DNA of 64,000 nt from Chitinophagales bacterium (GCA_017303835.1 JAFLBI010000002.1:248001-312000), one strand, 5' to 3'; shown: positions 1 through 9,792, counted from the stretch's first letter. The notes: generated by a model from the sequence alone, not told the origin. Made by a program: numbers and translations.

Positions 1-354
1 TTGAAAAAGACCTAAACCTTTCAAGTTATCTAAAAAGTTCTCTTCATCTTTTAGATGCAAAGACCTGTCCGTAACAATTTCATCCCACGATTGCATCAAC
101 TGCTTTTTGGTAAGAATTGGCAATTCATTCAATGGACTGTTTTCATGCCCCTGATGAAACTTTTTGTAAAATGGTGAATTGCTGTAAGCAAAGTCACGCA
201 GCTTACGAAGCCCTTTTTCCTGATACTCTAATATTTTTTCCTTGCTCCATTTTTCGTGAGGGCGCAACTTCCGTCCCTGCCAAAATATTTTCAGCAATTG
301 AAAAAAGCTAAGACGTCTGTATTTAGCCCCAGATGATTGTTTTGTGTTTGCCAA
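1..354 (-). CDS. Phenylacetate-CoA ligase/CapK-family adenylate-forming enzyme, N-terminal part (partial)
   Basis: A minus-strand reading frame enters at a TTG (352-354) just after an in-frame TAA and stays open to the left edge, giving about 118 residues. The segment LRKLRDFAYSNSPFYKKF followed by NELPILTKKQLMQSWDEI matches the N-terminus of the PaaK/CapK/F390-synthetase-related group, where a helical start precedes the adenylation core. The ATP-binding and catalytic parts lie outside the window, so the substrate cannot be told. It starts 12 bases after the stop of the metal ATPase on the same strand and could be cotranscribed. No ATG is available near the N-terminus; TTG is the only reasonable start seen. 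Confidence 0.68.
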   Translation of the reverse strand, partial: MANTKQSSGAKYRRLSFFQLLKIFWQGRKLRPHEKWSKEKILEYQEKGLRKLRDFAYSNSPFYKKFHQGHENSPLNELPILTKKQLMQSWDEIVTDRSLHLKDEENFLDNLKGLGLFQ

Positions 355-366
355 AGTGAGTTTATC

Positions 367-2367
367 TTAAAATTTCATTCGTTGAATCCTTACTGCATTT
401 AATATTGCCAGCATAGCTACTCCCACATCGGCGAATACAGCTTCCCACATAGTTGCAAGACCACCTGCTCCAAGAATCAGCACAATTAATTTAACACCGA
501 AAGCTAACCCGATATTTTGCCAGACAATTTTTGTGGTTGCTTTACCAATTTGTATGGCAGTAGCAATTTTGGATGGATGGTCAGTTTGTATAATCACATC
601 TGCTGTCTCAATAGCAGCATCGCTGCCGAGGCCGCCCATTGCAATTCCCACATCGCTTAAAGCAAGTACGGGTGCATCATTAATACCATCGCCTACAAAA
701 GCCACTACATTCATTTTATCATGTTTAAGGGCTTCTACTTTTTGTACTTTATTTTCAGGCAACAGGTCGCCGTAGGCTTTGTCAATACCCAAATACTTTG
801 CTACTTTATTTACAACGGCCTGTTTATCGCCGCTAAGCATGGTTGTTTTTACATTCAGTTTGTGCAAGGCATCTACTGCTTGTTTACTATCCTCTTTTAT
901 TTCATCAGCTATGGTTAAGTAGCCAGCCAGTTTTCTGTCAATTGCCACTATTACAATCGTATCCACTATTGTTCTTAATCCATCATTCACCGGCACTTTC
1001 ATCATATCCATCAACTTCACATTACCTGCCAGCACTTCCTTTCCATTCACTTCTCCTTTTAAACCGTGGCCGCTGATTTCTTCCAATGCGTCTACCTGAA
1101 CACGACCAATACTATTTCCCGCATATTCAACAACAGCTTTTGCAACAGGATGGGTTGATTTAGCCTCCAGTGCTGCAGCAAGCGGCAACCATTCATCTTT
1201 GGGGATGTCATAACTCTCCACTTCCTGCACTTTAAAAACAGCTTTGGTAAGTGTTCCTGTTTTATCCATTACCACCTGGTTTATTTTTGTCATTAAATCA
1301 AGATAGTTGGAGCCTTTGAATAAAATACCACTCCTTGATGCTGCGCCAATACCTCCAAAATATCCTAATGGAATAGAAATTACCAATGCACAGGGGCAAC
1401 TGATTACTAAGAATATTAAGGCCCTGTACAGCCAGGTATTGAATACGTAGTTATCTACAAATAACCAGGGGATAAGTGTGATGCCAATAGCAAGAAACAC
1501 AACAATGGGGGTGTATATTCTTGCAAACTTGCGGATGAATTGTTCGGTTTTTGCCTTTCTTGTTGTAGCGTCTTGTACAAGGGTCAATATTCTTGCAAGC
1601 GAAGAATCATTAAATAGCTTTGTCACTTTTAACTCTACTACTTTTTCCTGGTTAATCATTCCTGCCAGTACTGTTTCCCCTTTGGTAAAAGTGGAAGGTT
1701 TACTTTCACCGGTTAATGCTGAAGTATTAAATGAACTACCCTCGCTTAACATTTCACCATCCAGGGGAACTCGTTCACCAACTTTTATCTGGATGGTTTC
1801 GCCAACTTTTACACTCTCAGGCGGAAGATTAACATAAATGCCATTTCTTAACACATCGGCGCTGTCTGGCCTTACATCCAGCAAGGCTTTAATACTTCTT
1901 TTGGCACGGTTAACAGCGGCATCCTGGAATAATTCTCCCACTGCATAGAAAAGCATTACTGCAACACCTTCTGGATACTCACCAATATAAAATGCTCCGA
2001 TGGTGGCCACACTCATCAGGAAAAATTCCGTAAATACATCACCCTTAATAGCTGTTTTTATTCCTCTTACCACTACTGGTAAACCTACAGGCAGGTATGC
2101 TGCGATGTACCATGCAAGACGAACCCAACCTGAAAACCATGACGGTGTTGGCTTTATCCAATTATCCAAAGCAATACCCAGCATTAAAAGTGTAAAACTG
2201 GCTATTGCAGGCAACCAGGGTTTTATTCCCTGTCCTTCCTCTTCATCATGATTATGCCCGTCGTCATTACTAGGCATGGTCACCACTTTTGTTTCGTTTA
2301 ATTTTCCATCCAGGTCGCAGCAGGCTTCCTGCTCTGCAATTTTTGTTTCATCATGTTTATGTGCCAT
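367..2367 (-). CDS. Heavy-metal translocating P1B-type ATPase (Zn/Cd/Pb class)
   Basis: Inner-membrane ATPase expected to export soft divalent cations from the cytoplasm. In the 666-aa product I see the actuator TGES (about 219), the transmembrane metal site CPC (about 324-326), the phosphorylated DKTGTLT (about 368), the HP motif (about 406) and the hinge GDGINDAP (about 559). The N-terminus has no CxxC HMA domain; it carries a short His/Cys/Asp-rich segment (EACCDLDG, HNHDEEEG) that may bind metal. ATG 2367 is preferred over an upstream in-frame start at 2400 because the latter would overlap the neighbouring gene. Zn/Cd/Pb specificity is inferred from the CPC context and the CzcA-type neighbours. 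Confidence 0.95.
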   Translation of the reverse strand: MAHKHDETKIAEQEACCDLDGKLNETKVVTMPSNDDGHNHDEEEGQGIKPWLPAIASFTLLMLGIALDNWIKPTPSWFSGWVRLAWYIAAYLPVGLPVVVRGIKTAIKGDVFTEFFLMSVATIGAFYIGEYPEGVAVMLFYAVGELFQDAAVNRAKRSIKALLDVRPDSADVLRNGIYVNLPPESVKVGETIQIKVGERVPLDGEMLSEGSSFNTSALTGESKPSTFTKGETVLAGMINQEKVVELKVTKLFNDSSLARILTLVQDATTRKAKTEQFIRKFARIYTPIVVFLAIGITLIPWLFVDNYVFNTWLYRALIFLVISCPCALVISIPLGYFGGIGAASRSGILFKGSNYLDLMTKINQVVMDKTGTLTKAVFKVQEVESYDIPKDEWLPLAAALEAKSTHPVAKAVVEYAGNSIGRVQVDALEEISGHGLKGEVNGKEVLAGNVKLMDMMKVPVNDGLRTIVDTIVIVAIDRKLAGYLTIADEIKEDSKQAVDALHKLNVKTTMLSGDKQAVVNKVAKYLGIDKAYGDLLPENKVQKVEALKHDKMNVVAFVGDGINDAPVLALSDVGIAMGGLGSDAAIETADVIIQTDHPSKIATAIQIGKATTKIVWQNIGLAFGVKLIVLILGAGGLATMWEAVFADVGVAMLAILNAVRIQRMKF

Positions 2368-2377
2368 AACGCTTTGT

Positions 2378-2995
2378 TTAATGTAAAAAAAATGTAACAA
2401 TGCCTACTATAATTAATACCATTCCGGTAATTCGTTTTTCGTTGTGCTCAATAAATTGTGAGTTCATCATCTGCACTCCTTTAAATGCAAGCATTACAAG
2501 ACTAATGATTCCAGTAATGCTGATTACTGCATACACCAAAGCCAGCAGCAAAATATCATCCCACCCGTAGGCGCCTGCGGCAAGAAAAAGACTTTCCACT
2601 TCCAAGCAGGGAGATAAAAACATGGTAGCTGCAAAAATCAACACCCATTTGGTTTTCGATTTTTTATATTGCTGTACATCCTTATTGGCTGCATGGTGAT
2701 GATGTGGTAGGTTTACAGTAAAATAGATCAATCCGAATATTATCAATAGCACCGGTGCAATCACATGTACATATCCTTCGTATTGATGTGCCAGTTTTGA
2801 ACCAATCATTCCCAAAGCAAAACCAATAATAACAGTGCCCAGCACATGTGCAGATGCTGTGATGGAAGCCACCAGCATCAATTCATACTTTTCCCATTTC
2901 TCCGACCGGGCAATTGCTACCAAGGGCAACCAGTGGTTAGGGATAAGGGCATGAGTAATGCCTAATAATATGGTGCCTGTTATTATACTATACAT
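2378..2995 (-). CDS. NicO/UreH-like polytopic membrane protein, putative metal exporter
   Basis: A 205-aa hydrophobic protein with about six membrane segments. The first helix carries HALIPNHWLP, resembling the conserved His motif of NicO/RcnA-like and UreH-like transporters of the LysE superfamily. A cytoplasmic-type loop contains LPHHHHAANKD, a His cluster likely to bind metal. It sits between the P-type ATPase (10 bases from its ATG) and the MgtC-like gene in the metal-resistance operon, which supports a cation-handling role. The exact substrate (Ni, Co, Zn) cannot be read from the sequence, and the family assignment is by motif rather than alignment. Confidence 0.68.
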   Translation of the reverse strand: MYSIITGTILLGITHALIPNHWLPLVAIARSEKWEKYELMLVASITASAHVLGTVIIGFALGMIGSKLAHQYEGYVHVIAPVLLIIFGLIYFTVNLPHHHHAANKDVQQYKKSKTKWVLIFAATMFLSPCLEVESLFLAAGAYGWDDILLLALVYAVISITGIISLVMLAFKGVQMMNSQFIEHNEKRITGMVLIIVGIVTFFLH

Positions 2996-3033
2996 GTCAC
3001 AATAACGTTATTATACAATTTAATTTTAAACAA

Positions 3034-3501
3034 TTAATCAGCGTTGTCTTTTTCGTTATGCTTATTTATCATTTTCTTCTTCCATTCTATATACCAATGC
3101 TGGTGATGTAATGAAAGCAGAAAATACAATGCAATTGCCCCAACAATTGCGATAATGAACATGTTGAGACCTACTGCCACACCAACTGCTGCGGTACACC
3201 AAACAGTGGCTGCTGTTGTTAACCCATGCGATGTTCCGGCACTGCTGTTTCGATAGATAATACCAGCCCCAAGGAAACCAACACCGGTAACAATATTGGC
3301 TATCACTCGTGATGCAGCGGCTACATCAGTTACAAGATGTGCTGCTACTGCGGTAAACAAAGTAGCGCCAATACAAACGGCAGCATAGGTTCTTATTCCG
3401 GCATCACGGCCATGTTTTTCCCTGTCAAGACCGATAAAAGCACCAAGCAGAAATGAAACCAAAAGCTTGGCAACAATAATTAATTCAATTTGTATATCCA
3501 T
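3034..3501 (-). CDS. MgtC/SapB family membrane protein
   Basis: 155 aa with about four membrane helices. The N-terminal block LLGAFIGLDREKHGRDAGIRT and the block GVGFLGAGIIYR followed by GLTTAATVWCTAAVG are the MgtC/SapB signature. MgtC proteins act in the inner membrane in magnesium-limitation and ATPase-related physiology; in Bacteroidota metal islands they often accompany CzcCBA genes, and the role there is unclear. The C-terminus is short and basic, and lacks the cytoplasmic ACT-like domain found in longer members. It lies 38 bases upstream of the NicO-like gene on the same strand. The 109 bases before it (3502-3610) hold only a possible long-range CCCTGCC/GGCAGGG pairing. Confidence 0.88.
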   Translation of the reverse strand: MDIQIELIIVAKLLVSFLLGAFIGLDREKHGRDAGIRTYAAVCIGATLFTAVAAHLVTDVAAASRVIANIVTGVGFLGAGIIYRNSSAGTSHGLTTAATVWCTAAVGVAVGLNMFIIAIVGAIALYFLLSLHHQHWYIEWKKKMINKHNEKDNAD

Positions 3502-3610
3502 ACCGGATGTATTATTACCTAATTATTGGTGGGTACGGAAACCCTGCCACTCAAGGTTTTCCATTTTTTAAAACGGGACAAACAAGGCAGGGCTCCGACC
3601 CAAGTAAAAT

Positions 3611-4825
3611 CTATTCTTCCTCTTCCACATTGTTCATCTTCGACAATAAATCATATGCTCCATTTACTACTACTTTGCTATTCCTGTCAAATCCTTCAGG
3701 CAAAATCACTTCGGTATAACCATTTTCCGAAACACCCGTCGTCACTTCAATTCTCTTGAACGGAATATGCTTTTCAGCAGTTTCATCCTTTTTTGCATCG
3801 GCAGGTTTCTTTTCTTCTTTTGTCTCATCTGCTGCAATGAAAATGTAAGATTTACCTGCTGATTGCACAATCGCTTTATCAGGCAGGGCGGTAGTGGTAG
3901 CAACACCTGTTTCTACAATTGCTTTCAGGTACATGCCTGGTAACAGATTTTTATCTTCCTGCAACAAATGTCCATGCACCCGAACAGTTCGCTCAGCACT
4001 GATTTCACGTCCTATTAAATACACTTCTGCAAAACGTTCCTTAGTTTCATAATTTAACACAAAACGGATTTTCTGCCCAATTTTCAATTTTGGAACATCC
4101 TTTTCAAAAATGGTAAGTTCTGCATGGAGGTGACGGGTATCTACAATTTCAAATAGCTCCTGGTTAGCGTTTACAAACTTGCCTATGTTCACCAATACCT
4201 TAGTAACATAGCCTGATATAGGAGCATAAATATTTGCCCTGCCGGAGATGTTTGCAGGATTGATTTTATCAGGATTAATATTGATGAGTTGCAGCTTTGA
4301 TTTTAAGCCCTGCACCCTTGCCATGATACTATTGTAATCGCTGCCGGCTTTTTGCAGGGTCTTCTTTGCATTTACATTTTCTTTAGCCAATTCCTGCTGA
4401 CGGTCCAATTCTTCTTTCAGGTAAACCAACTGGCTTTTATAGTCCAGGTAGTCTTGTTGCAACTGAATAAATTCAGGGTTTTCCAATACAGCTATTACTT
4501 CTCCTTTTGTAACAGGTTTCCCTTGCAACAATTCAGTACTCTTTAATGTACCACCATAAGGAGAGGAGACAGTTATCAATTGCTGTGGAGGTACATCCAG
4601 CACACCAGTTGCCCTGATAACACTGCTGAGGTTTTTTTCTTCTACAGCGCCATACTGTATGTTGACTGTTTTAAACTGGTCTTCCGACAGGTCCACCATA
4701 TCTGCTTCTTCAGTTTTAGTTTCTTCTGCAGGGGCAGCTTCGGCACCTCCTTTGGAAGAGCAGGATGAAAGCCAAACAGTGGCAGCAGTGAGTATAACAA
4801 GTGAACTTAAAAATTTCTGTTTCAT
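3611..4825 (-). CDS. RND efflux periplasmic adaptor, CzcB-like lipoprotein
   Basis: 404-aa membrane fusion protein linking an inner-membrane RND pump to the outer-membrane channel. It has a lipoprotein signal (VWLSSCSSKGG, Cys near residue 22), an acidic spacer, the barrel-sandwich hybrid start (VSSPYGGTLKS), a coiled-coil hairpin (about 130-180), the second lipoyl half (IYAPISGYVTKV) and C-terminal beta-barrel domains. A KKPADAKKDETAEK insert lies near residue 345. It ends with an acidic NNVEEEE tail. It starts 25 bases after the CzcA-TolC fusion stop, so pump and adaptor are one operon. Zn/Co/Cd specificity is inferred from the partner pump. Confidence 0.92.
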   Translation of the reverse strand: MKQKFLSSLVILTAATVWLSSCSSKGGAEAAPAEETKTEEADMVDLSEDQFKTVNIQYGAVEEKNLSSVIRATGVLDVPPQQLITVSSPYGGTLKSTELLQGKPVTKGEVIAVLENPEFIQLQQDYLDYKSQLVYLKEELDRQQELAKENVNAKKTLQKAGSDYNSIMARVQGLKSKLQLININPDKINPANISGRANIYAPISGYVTKVLVNIGKFVNANQELFEIVDTRHLHAELTIFEKDVPKLKIGQKIRFVLNYETKERFAEVYLIGREISAERTVRVHGHLLQEDKNLLPGMYLKAIVETGVATTTALPDKAIVQSAGKSYIFIAADETKEEKKPADAKKDETAEKHIPFKRIEVTTGVSENGYTEVILPEGFDRNSKVVVNGAYDLLSKMNNVEEEE

Positions 4826-4850
4826 ATTTTTTTATTTTAGCCCGTTCTTA

Positions 4851-7800
4851 TTAATTGATGCCGCCGATAAATTCGATAGCAATGACGGTTTGATTGTATT
4901 GGTTTAAAAGTTTGGTGTATTCCTGTTTTACAATGACGGCATTATTGAGTGATTGCGTCAACTCATAGTAACCGATTTCACCGGCAGTAAAAGCTTTTTG
5001 TGCCTGGGTGATGATAAGATTGGCTTGCGGTAAAGCTGTATTGCGGTAATAGTTTATTTGAACTCTTTGCTTTTGCAATTCGCCAAACAACCTCGCCAGT
5101 TCTGCCTGCAGGTTGTATTGATAATTCGTAAGTTCTGCCTCACGGCGCACCCGGTTTACTTCTGCCGCTTTTACTTTTTCTTTTTGTGCCCTGGCAAATA
5201 TGGGAATGCTGATACCCAAATTAACGCCCTGGAAACGACGGCCTGCACCGTAATACTTATCAACTCCATTTACGGTTTGATACCCAACCAGCGACTGGTT
5301 GAAATAACCAACTGAGAAATCGGGTTTTAATCTTGACTGCTCAACGGCTTTCTCTCTGTTTGCAATATCAATCTGTTGTTTAATAAAAGCAAGTGTAGGG
5401 TTGGCAGTAATGGCAGCGGTATCAAAACTTATCTGTATCTGTTTTTCAACAAGTGAAGTGTCGGCAATGGCCGTAACTGAAGAATCTGCAGTAAAGACTT
5501 TCAGACGGTTTAATTCAATACGGTAATCTTCGTCTGCATTTCTTAATTGCGCCTTTATCTCATTCACCTTGCTTTCAGCATTATAATTTTCCAATGCATT
5601 TGTTTCACCCGTTTTGTACCGTAATGCCGATGCCCTTAATACATTTTCGTAAATAGCCAGCAGTTCTTTCAGCAACCTTATTTCCTCAATCCAAAAACTT
5701 AACTGGTAGTACGATGTTTTTGTATTTGCCGCCAGTTCAGTTTGATAAATTTTCAATTGCAGTTCACTGCTTTTGATATTTGACTCAGATAGCCTTATAA
5801 GGCTTTTGAAGTAGGCAGGATTCGGTATGCCTTGATTAATGTTGAAATTATTATCATAAGCAATACGGCTGTTATACTGACCAAATGTGAGACCCACATT
5901 TGTTTTGCCGTAATCCTTTACCGTTTTTTTCAATTGTTGCTGGTAACTTATATCCAGCGTTCCTACTTTTACCAAAGGATTATTCTTCATAGCTGATGTA
6001 ACAGCATCATTAAGATTTATGACTGTCTTTGGTTGCTGAGCATTTGCAGCAAATGAGGAGGCAGTAAACAGAATTAGTAATGAGGCCAAGCCTTTAGTTG
6101 CAGACACCTTTTTAGTTTTCGGCTTAATTTTCTCAAACCAAGTATATAATACGGGTAGTACAACCAAAGTAAGAAAAGTGGCCGTAATCAATCCGCCTAT
6201 TACAACCGTTGCTAACGGTTTTTGAACTTCTGCCCCGGAACCTGTAGATAATGCCATTGGTAAGAATCCCAAAGATGCAACCATTGCGGTCATTAACACC
6301 GGTCGCAACCTTACAGAAGTTCCTTTTAAAATAATTGCATTTATATCTGTCATGCCTTCTTTTTTTAGCCGGTTAAATTCACTGATTAACACAATACCAT
6401 TTAATACAGCTACACCAAACAAAGCGATAAAACCAACGCCTGCCGAAATGCTGAATGGCATACCCCGGAACCATAAGGCAAATACACCACCAATAGCACT
6501 CATGGGGATAGCTGTAAAAATGAGTAGTGAATATTTGATAGAGCCAAACGTAAAGAAAAGAAGCAGCAGGATTAATGCTAATGCAACTGGGACTGCAACA
6601 GATAATCTTTTGTTAGCTTCCTCAAGGTTTTTAAATTGCCCGCCATAAGTAATAAAATAACCAGGGGGCATTTTTACCTGCTTCTCAATTTTTTCCTGCA
6701 TTTCTTTTACAACTGATGAAATATCCCTTCCTCTTGTATTAAAACCTACAATGATTCTGCGTTTTGCATCTTCCCTTTGTATCTGGTTGGGGCCCAACTG
6801 CAAATTGACATCAGCTACCTGCTCCAATGGAATCTGGTTACCATCAGGCGCCGCAACAAATAAACCCTTTACATCATCAATACTCTGGCGGCCTGTTTTT
6901 TCTAACCGCACCACCATGTCAAACCTTTTTTCACCTTCATAAACAATACCTGCGGCTTCCCCGGCAAAAGCAGCACTGATGGTACGGTTCACATCTTCTA
7001 CATTTAAACCAAACTGTGCAATCTTATCCCGGTTTAGTTTAACCACAATCTGTGGAAGGCCGGTTACCTGTTCTACATATAAATCTTCTGCTCCTTTTAC
7101 CGTAGGTACAATAACACCGATTTTTTTTGCCAGGTCTGCCAGTACATCCAGGTCTTCCCCAAATATTTTAATACCCACATCCTGGCGGACACCTGAAATC
7201 AATTCATTAAAACGAAGCTGTATTGGCTGCGATAGCCCATAGGAAACACCGGGAATTTTCTCCAGTTCTTTTTGCATCATTTCTGCCAGTTCTTCCCGGT
7301 TATGTGCACTGGTCCATTCTTTTTTATCTTTTAAAAGGATGGTAATATCACATGCTTCTATGGGCATAGGGTCGGTCGGTATCTCAGAGGCACCAATCTT
7401 TCCAATTACTTCTTTTACTTCGGGAAATTTTTTCATTAATAAGTCCGAAGCTTGCGTTATTTTATCAATTGTCTGGCTTAATGAACTACCTGTCAATAAC
7501 CTTGTTTCTACCGCAAAATCGCCTTCTTCCAATGTGGGAATAAATTCACCACCCAAGGTTTTAAAAATAATCAGGCTGATTATAAATACACCAACAGCAA
7601 TACTTACTACCAGCAATTTCATTTTAAGTGCGCCACGTATTAGTGGTGTATATAGCCGTTGAAAAAACTTCATCATTTTATCAGAAAGGTTTTCCTTGTG
7701 GCTTATTTTCTTACTTAGTACAAGGGCACTCATCATGGGCACATAGGTAAGTGAAAGTAGGAATGCACCCAGGATAGCAAATGAAACTGTTTGTGCCATC

Positions 7801-9224
7801 GGGCCAAACATTTTTCCTTCAATGCCAACCAAGGCAAGGATGGGCAGGTAAACAATTAATATAATGATTTGACCAAAAGCAGCGGAGTTCATCATTTTAC
7901 CTGCTGATTTATATACTTCGTCATCCAATTGGTCTTGTGTCATTCTTCCGGGCTTTCGATGGCCTAACTGATGCATGGTTGCTTCCACGATAATCACGGC
8001 GCCATCCACAATCAAACCAAAGTCAATAGCGCCTAAGCTCATAAGGTTACCAGACACACCAAACATGTTCATCAACGCAATAGCAAAAAGCATGGCAAGC
8101 GGAATTACCGAAGCCACTATCAACCCGGAACGAATATTGCCAAGGAAAACAACCAATACAAAAATCACAATCAAGGCCCCTTCAATAAGGTTGGTTTTTA
8201 CGGTTCCGATTGCCCTGCTAACTAAAGCACTTCTGTCAAGGAATGGTTCAATGACTACACCTTCCGGCAAGCTTTTCTGAATCTGGATTATTTTATCTTT
8301 TACACTATTAATTACAATACTGGAATTTGCTCCTTTGAGCATTAAAACAATGCCACCAACTACTTCGCCTTCTGCATTACGGGTTAATGCCCCGTATTGC
8401 GTGGCATGGCCCAACTGTACCGTTGCAATATCTCTGACCAGTACAGGCGAACCTCCGGAAGTTCTTGTAACTACAATTTTTTCAATGTCGGTAATGGTTT
8501 TAATAAACCCTTCGCTGCGGATAAAGTAGGCATTGGGCTTTTTGTCAATATAGGCTCCACCTGTATTCTGATTATTTTTTTCAAGGGCATTGAATACATC
8601 TGCTATGGATAGATTATAGCTTCGAAGCTTATCTGTATTCAATGCAATTTCATATTGCTTTAAAAGACCGCCGAAGCTGCTTACATCAGCAATGCCGGGT
8701 GTGCCAAGCAACTGACGACGGACGATCCAGTCCTGTATCGTCCTAAGCGACATGGCATCGTATTTATTTTCATATCCTTTTTTTGCATGTAAAACATATT
8801 GATAAATTTCACCTAATCCCGTAGATATAGGAGCCATTTCCGGGTTACCGATATTATTCGGTATCTGGTTACGGGCTTCTATCAGCCGTTCACCTACTTG
8901 CTGACGGGCCCAATAAATATTTGCATCATCATGAAATACTACGGTAACTACAGATAATCCAAACCTTGATATGGAACGGATTTCCTGCACCTCCGGAATG
9001 GTGGCCATTGTTTGTTCCACCGGAAAAGAAATTAACTGTTCTACTTCCTGTGCTGCCAATGACGGGCTTAGCGTAATTACCTGTACCTGGTTATTGGTAA
9101 TATCGGGTACAGCATCAATCGGCAATTTTTTTGCCGAGTAAACACCCCATATTATTAAAGCCAGTGTAAAAAGGCCAATGACCAATTTATTTTTTATGGA
9201 GAATTGAATGATTTTATTGAGCAT
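4851..9224 (-). CDS. CzcA-type heavy-metal RND pump fused to a TolC-like outer-membrane domain
   Basis: 1457 aa. Residues 1 to about 1040 are a complete HME-family RND permease. The fourth helix carries IDFGLIVDGAVIIVE (acidic residues near 401, 407 and 414), the pattern linked to divalent-cation pumps. About residues 1045-1060 form a hydrophobic, signal-peptide-like stretch (SLLILFTASSFAANAQQ), and the remaining 400 residues are a TolC family protein with long amphipathic helices. A normal CzcA is about 1040 aa, so this is a pump-plus-channel fusion, a form I know from other Bacteroidota. Cleavage after ANAQ could release the TolC part; this is inference. The downstream adaptor gene completes the tripartite system. 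Confidence 0.94.
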   Translation of the reverse strand: MLNKIIQFSIKNKLVIGLFTLALIIWGVYSAKKLPIDAVPDITNNQVQVITLSPSLAAQEVEQLISFPVEQTMATIPEVQEIRSISRFGLSVVTVVFHDDANIYWARQQVGERLIEARNQIPNNIGNPEMAPISTGLGEIYQYVLHAKKGYENKYDAMSLRTIQDWIVRRQLLGTPGIADVSSFGGLLKQYEIALNTDKLRSYNLSIADVFNALEKNNQNTGGAYIDKKPNAYFIRSEGFIKTITDIEKIVVTRTSGGSPVLVRDIATVQLGHATQYGALTRNAEGEVVGGIVLMLKGANSSIVINSVKDKIIQIQKSLPEGVVIEPFLDRSALVSRAIGTVKTNLIEGALIVIFVLVVFLGNIRSGLIVASVIPLAMLFAIALMNMFGVSGNLMSLGAIDFGLIVDGAVIIVEATMHQLGHRKPGRMTQDQLDDEVYKSAGKMMNSAAFGQIIILIVYLPILALVGIEGKMFGPMAQTVSFAILGAFLLSLTYVPMMSALVLSKKISHKENLSDKMMKFFQRLYTPLIRGALKMKLLVVSIAVGVFIISLIIFKTLGGEFIPTLEEGDFAVETRLLTGSSLSQTIDKITQASDLLMKKFPEVKEVIGKIGASEIPTDPMPIEACDITILLKDKKEWTSAHNREELAEMMQKELEKIPGVSYGLSQPIQLRFNELISGVRQDVGIKIFGEDLDVLADLAKKIGVIVPTVKGAEDLYVEQVTGLPQIVVKLNRDKIAQFGLNVEDVNRTISAAFAGEAAGIVYEGEKRFDMVVRLEKTGRQSIDDVKGLFVAAPDGNQIPLEQVADVNLQLGPNQIQREDAKRRIIVGFNTRGRDISSVVKEMQEKIEKQVKMPPGYFITYGGQFKNLEEANKRLSVAVPVALALILLLLFFTFGSIKYSLLIFTAIPMSAIGGVFALWFRGMPFSISAGVGFIALFGVAVLNGIVLISEFNRLKKEGMTDINAIILKGTSVRLRPVLMTAMVASLGFLPMALSTGSGAEVQKPLATVVIGGLITATFLTLVVLPVLYTWFEKIKPKTKKVSATKGLASLLILFTASSFAANAQQPKTVINLNDAVTSAMKNNPLVKVGTLDISYQQQLKKTVKDYGKTNVGLTFGQYNSRIAYDNNFNINQGIPNPAYFKSLIRLSESNIKSSELQLKIYQTELAANTKTSYYQLSFWIEEIRLLKELLAIYENVLRASALRYKTGETNALENYNAESKVNEIKAQLRNADEDYRIELNRLKVFTADSSVTAIADTSLVEKQIQISFDTAAITANPTLAFIKQQIDIANREKAVEQSRLKPDFSVGYFNQSLVGYQTVNGVDKYYGAGRRFQGVNLGISIPIFARAQKEKVKAAEVNRVRREAELTNYQYNLQAELARLFGELQKQRVQINYYRNTALPQANLIITQAQKAFTAGEIGYYELTQSLNNAVIVKQEYTKLLNQYNQTVIAIEFIGGIN

Positions 9225-9241
9225 GTCTTGATTCTGTTTAA

Positions 9242-9394
9242 TTATGTATGATACCTGAAGAAATGAATAGCTCTTGCCACCATTGCCGCAATAAGAATGG
9301 CACAGCCAATTACAATGAGAATAACTTTAATTATTCGTATTGCTAAAGGCTGTTTTCTTTTCTTGCTCTTAGTAGCTTTTTTGATTGTGGCCAT
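9242..9394 (-). CDS. Small basic single-pass membrane protein (50 aa)
   Basis: An ATG-started 50-codon frame reading MATIKKATKSKKRKQPLAIR, followed by one hydrophobic helix (IIKVILIVIGCAILIAAMVA) and the tail RAIHFFRYHT. The Lys/Arg-rich N-terminus before a single helix is a convincing membrane-protein layout (positive-inside). The stop is 17 bases before the CzcA-TolC start on the same strand, a normal operon spacing. I do not recognise a family. It could be a small accessory or regulatory subunit of the pump, or an uncharacterised peptide. Support is from composition and position only. Confidence 0.55.
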   Translation of the reverse strand: MATIKKATKSKKRKQPLAIRIIKVILIVIGCAILIAAMVARAIHFFRYHT

Positions 9395-9474
9395 AGCCAG
9401 CAAAGGGAAATGAATGATACAATAGCTGAATAAGCCAATAAATGACTTACAGCAAATTCAATGAAGATGTGAGA

Positions 9475-9792
9475 TTATGAAAACTTGGGAGGCTGCCAGA
9501 TGCTGTTATGAGCTTCTGTGCTGAACGATACGTTATAGAGGGGATAGTTTTCCTGTTGAAATTCTATTTTGGTTACCTGCGCCTTAGAGAAAGGAGAGTA
9601 AAATGCTGAAGCTGCACAACAGGAACATGAGCAGAATGGAGAACAGGCTTCTGAATTATGTTTATGCTGCTGGTGGTTGTCAGTAGCTGTTATCTTCAGC
9701 TCAGGTGTTACATTACACTCCACACTGTCTCCGCACGGCAGGCATGACAGGTAGAGCAAAAAGCAACTGAGTATTAAGAAAAATGGCTTCAC
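9475..9792 (-). CDS. Cys/His-rich secreted protein, DUF6660-like
   Basis: 105 aa with an N-terminal signal (MKPFFLILSCFLLYLSCLPC). The middle carries HQQHKHNSEA and the cysteine cluster CSPFCSCSCCAAS, a probable periplasmic metal-binding site. The C-terminus ends in aromatic and proline residues (SIWQPPKFS). The layout with PCGD after the signal and the Cys cluster is that of the DUF6660 group of small Bacteroidota proteins found next to metal efflux genes. It lies upstream of the CzcA operon on the same strand and so is probably coexpressed. Function is unknown; metal buffering is inference. Confidence 0.65.
   Translation of the reverse strand: MKPFFLILSCFLLYLSCLPCGDSVECNVTPELKITATDNHQQHKHNSEACSPFCSCSCCAASAFYSPFSKAQVTKIEFQQENYPLYNVSFSTEAHNSIWQPPKFS

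Noticed and set aside
117-311. 64-aa plus-strand frame at the left edge
   Set aside because: It lies antisense to the PaaK/CapK-like frame, which has clear family sequence.
9395-9474. Possible coding in gaps near the metal genes
   Set aside because: Too short and no start-stop frame with protein-like composition was found.
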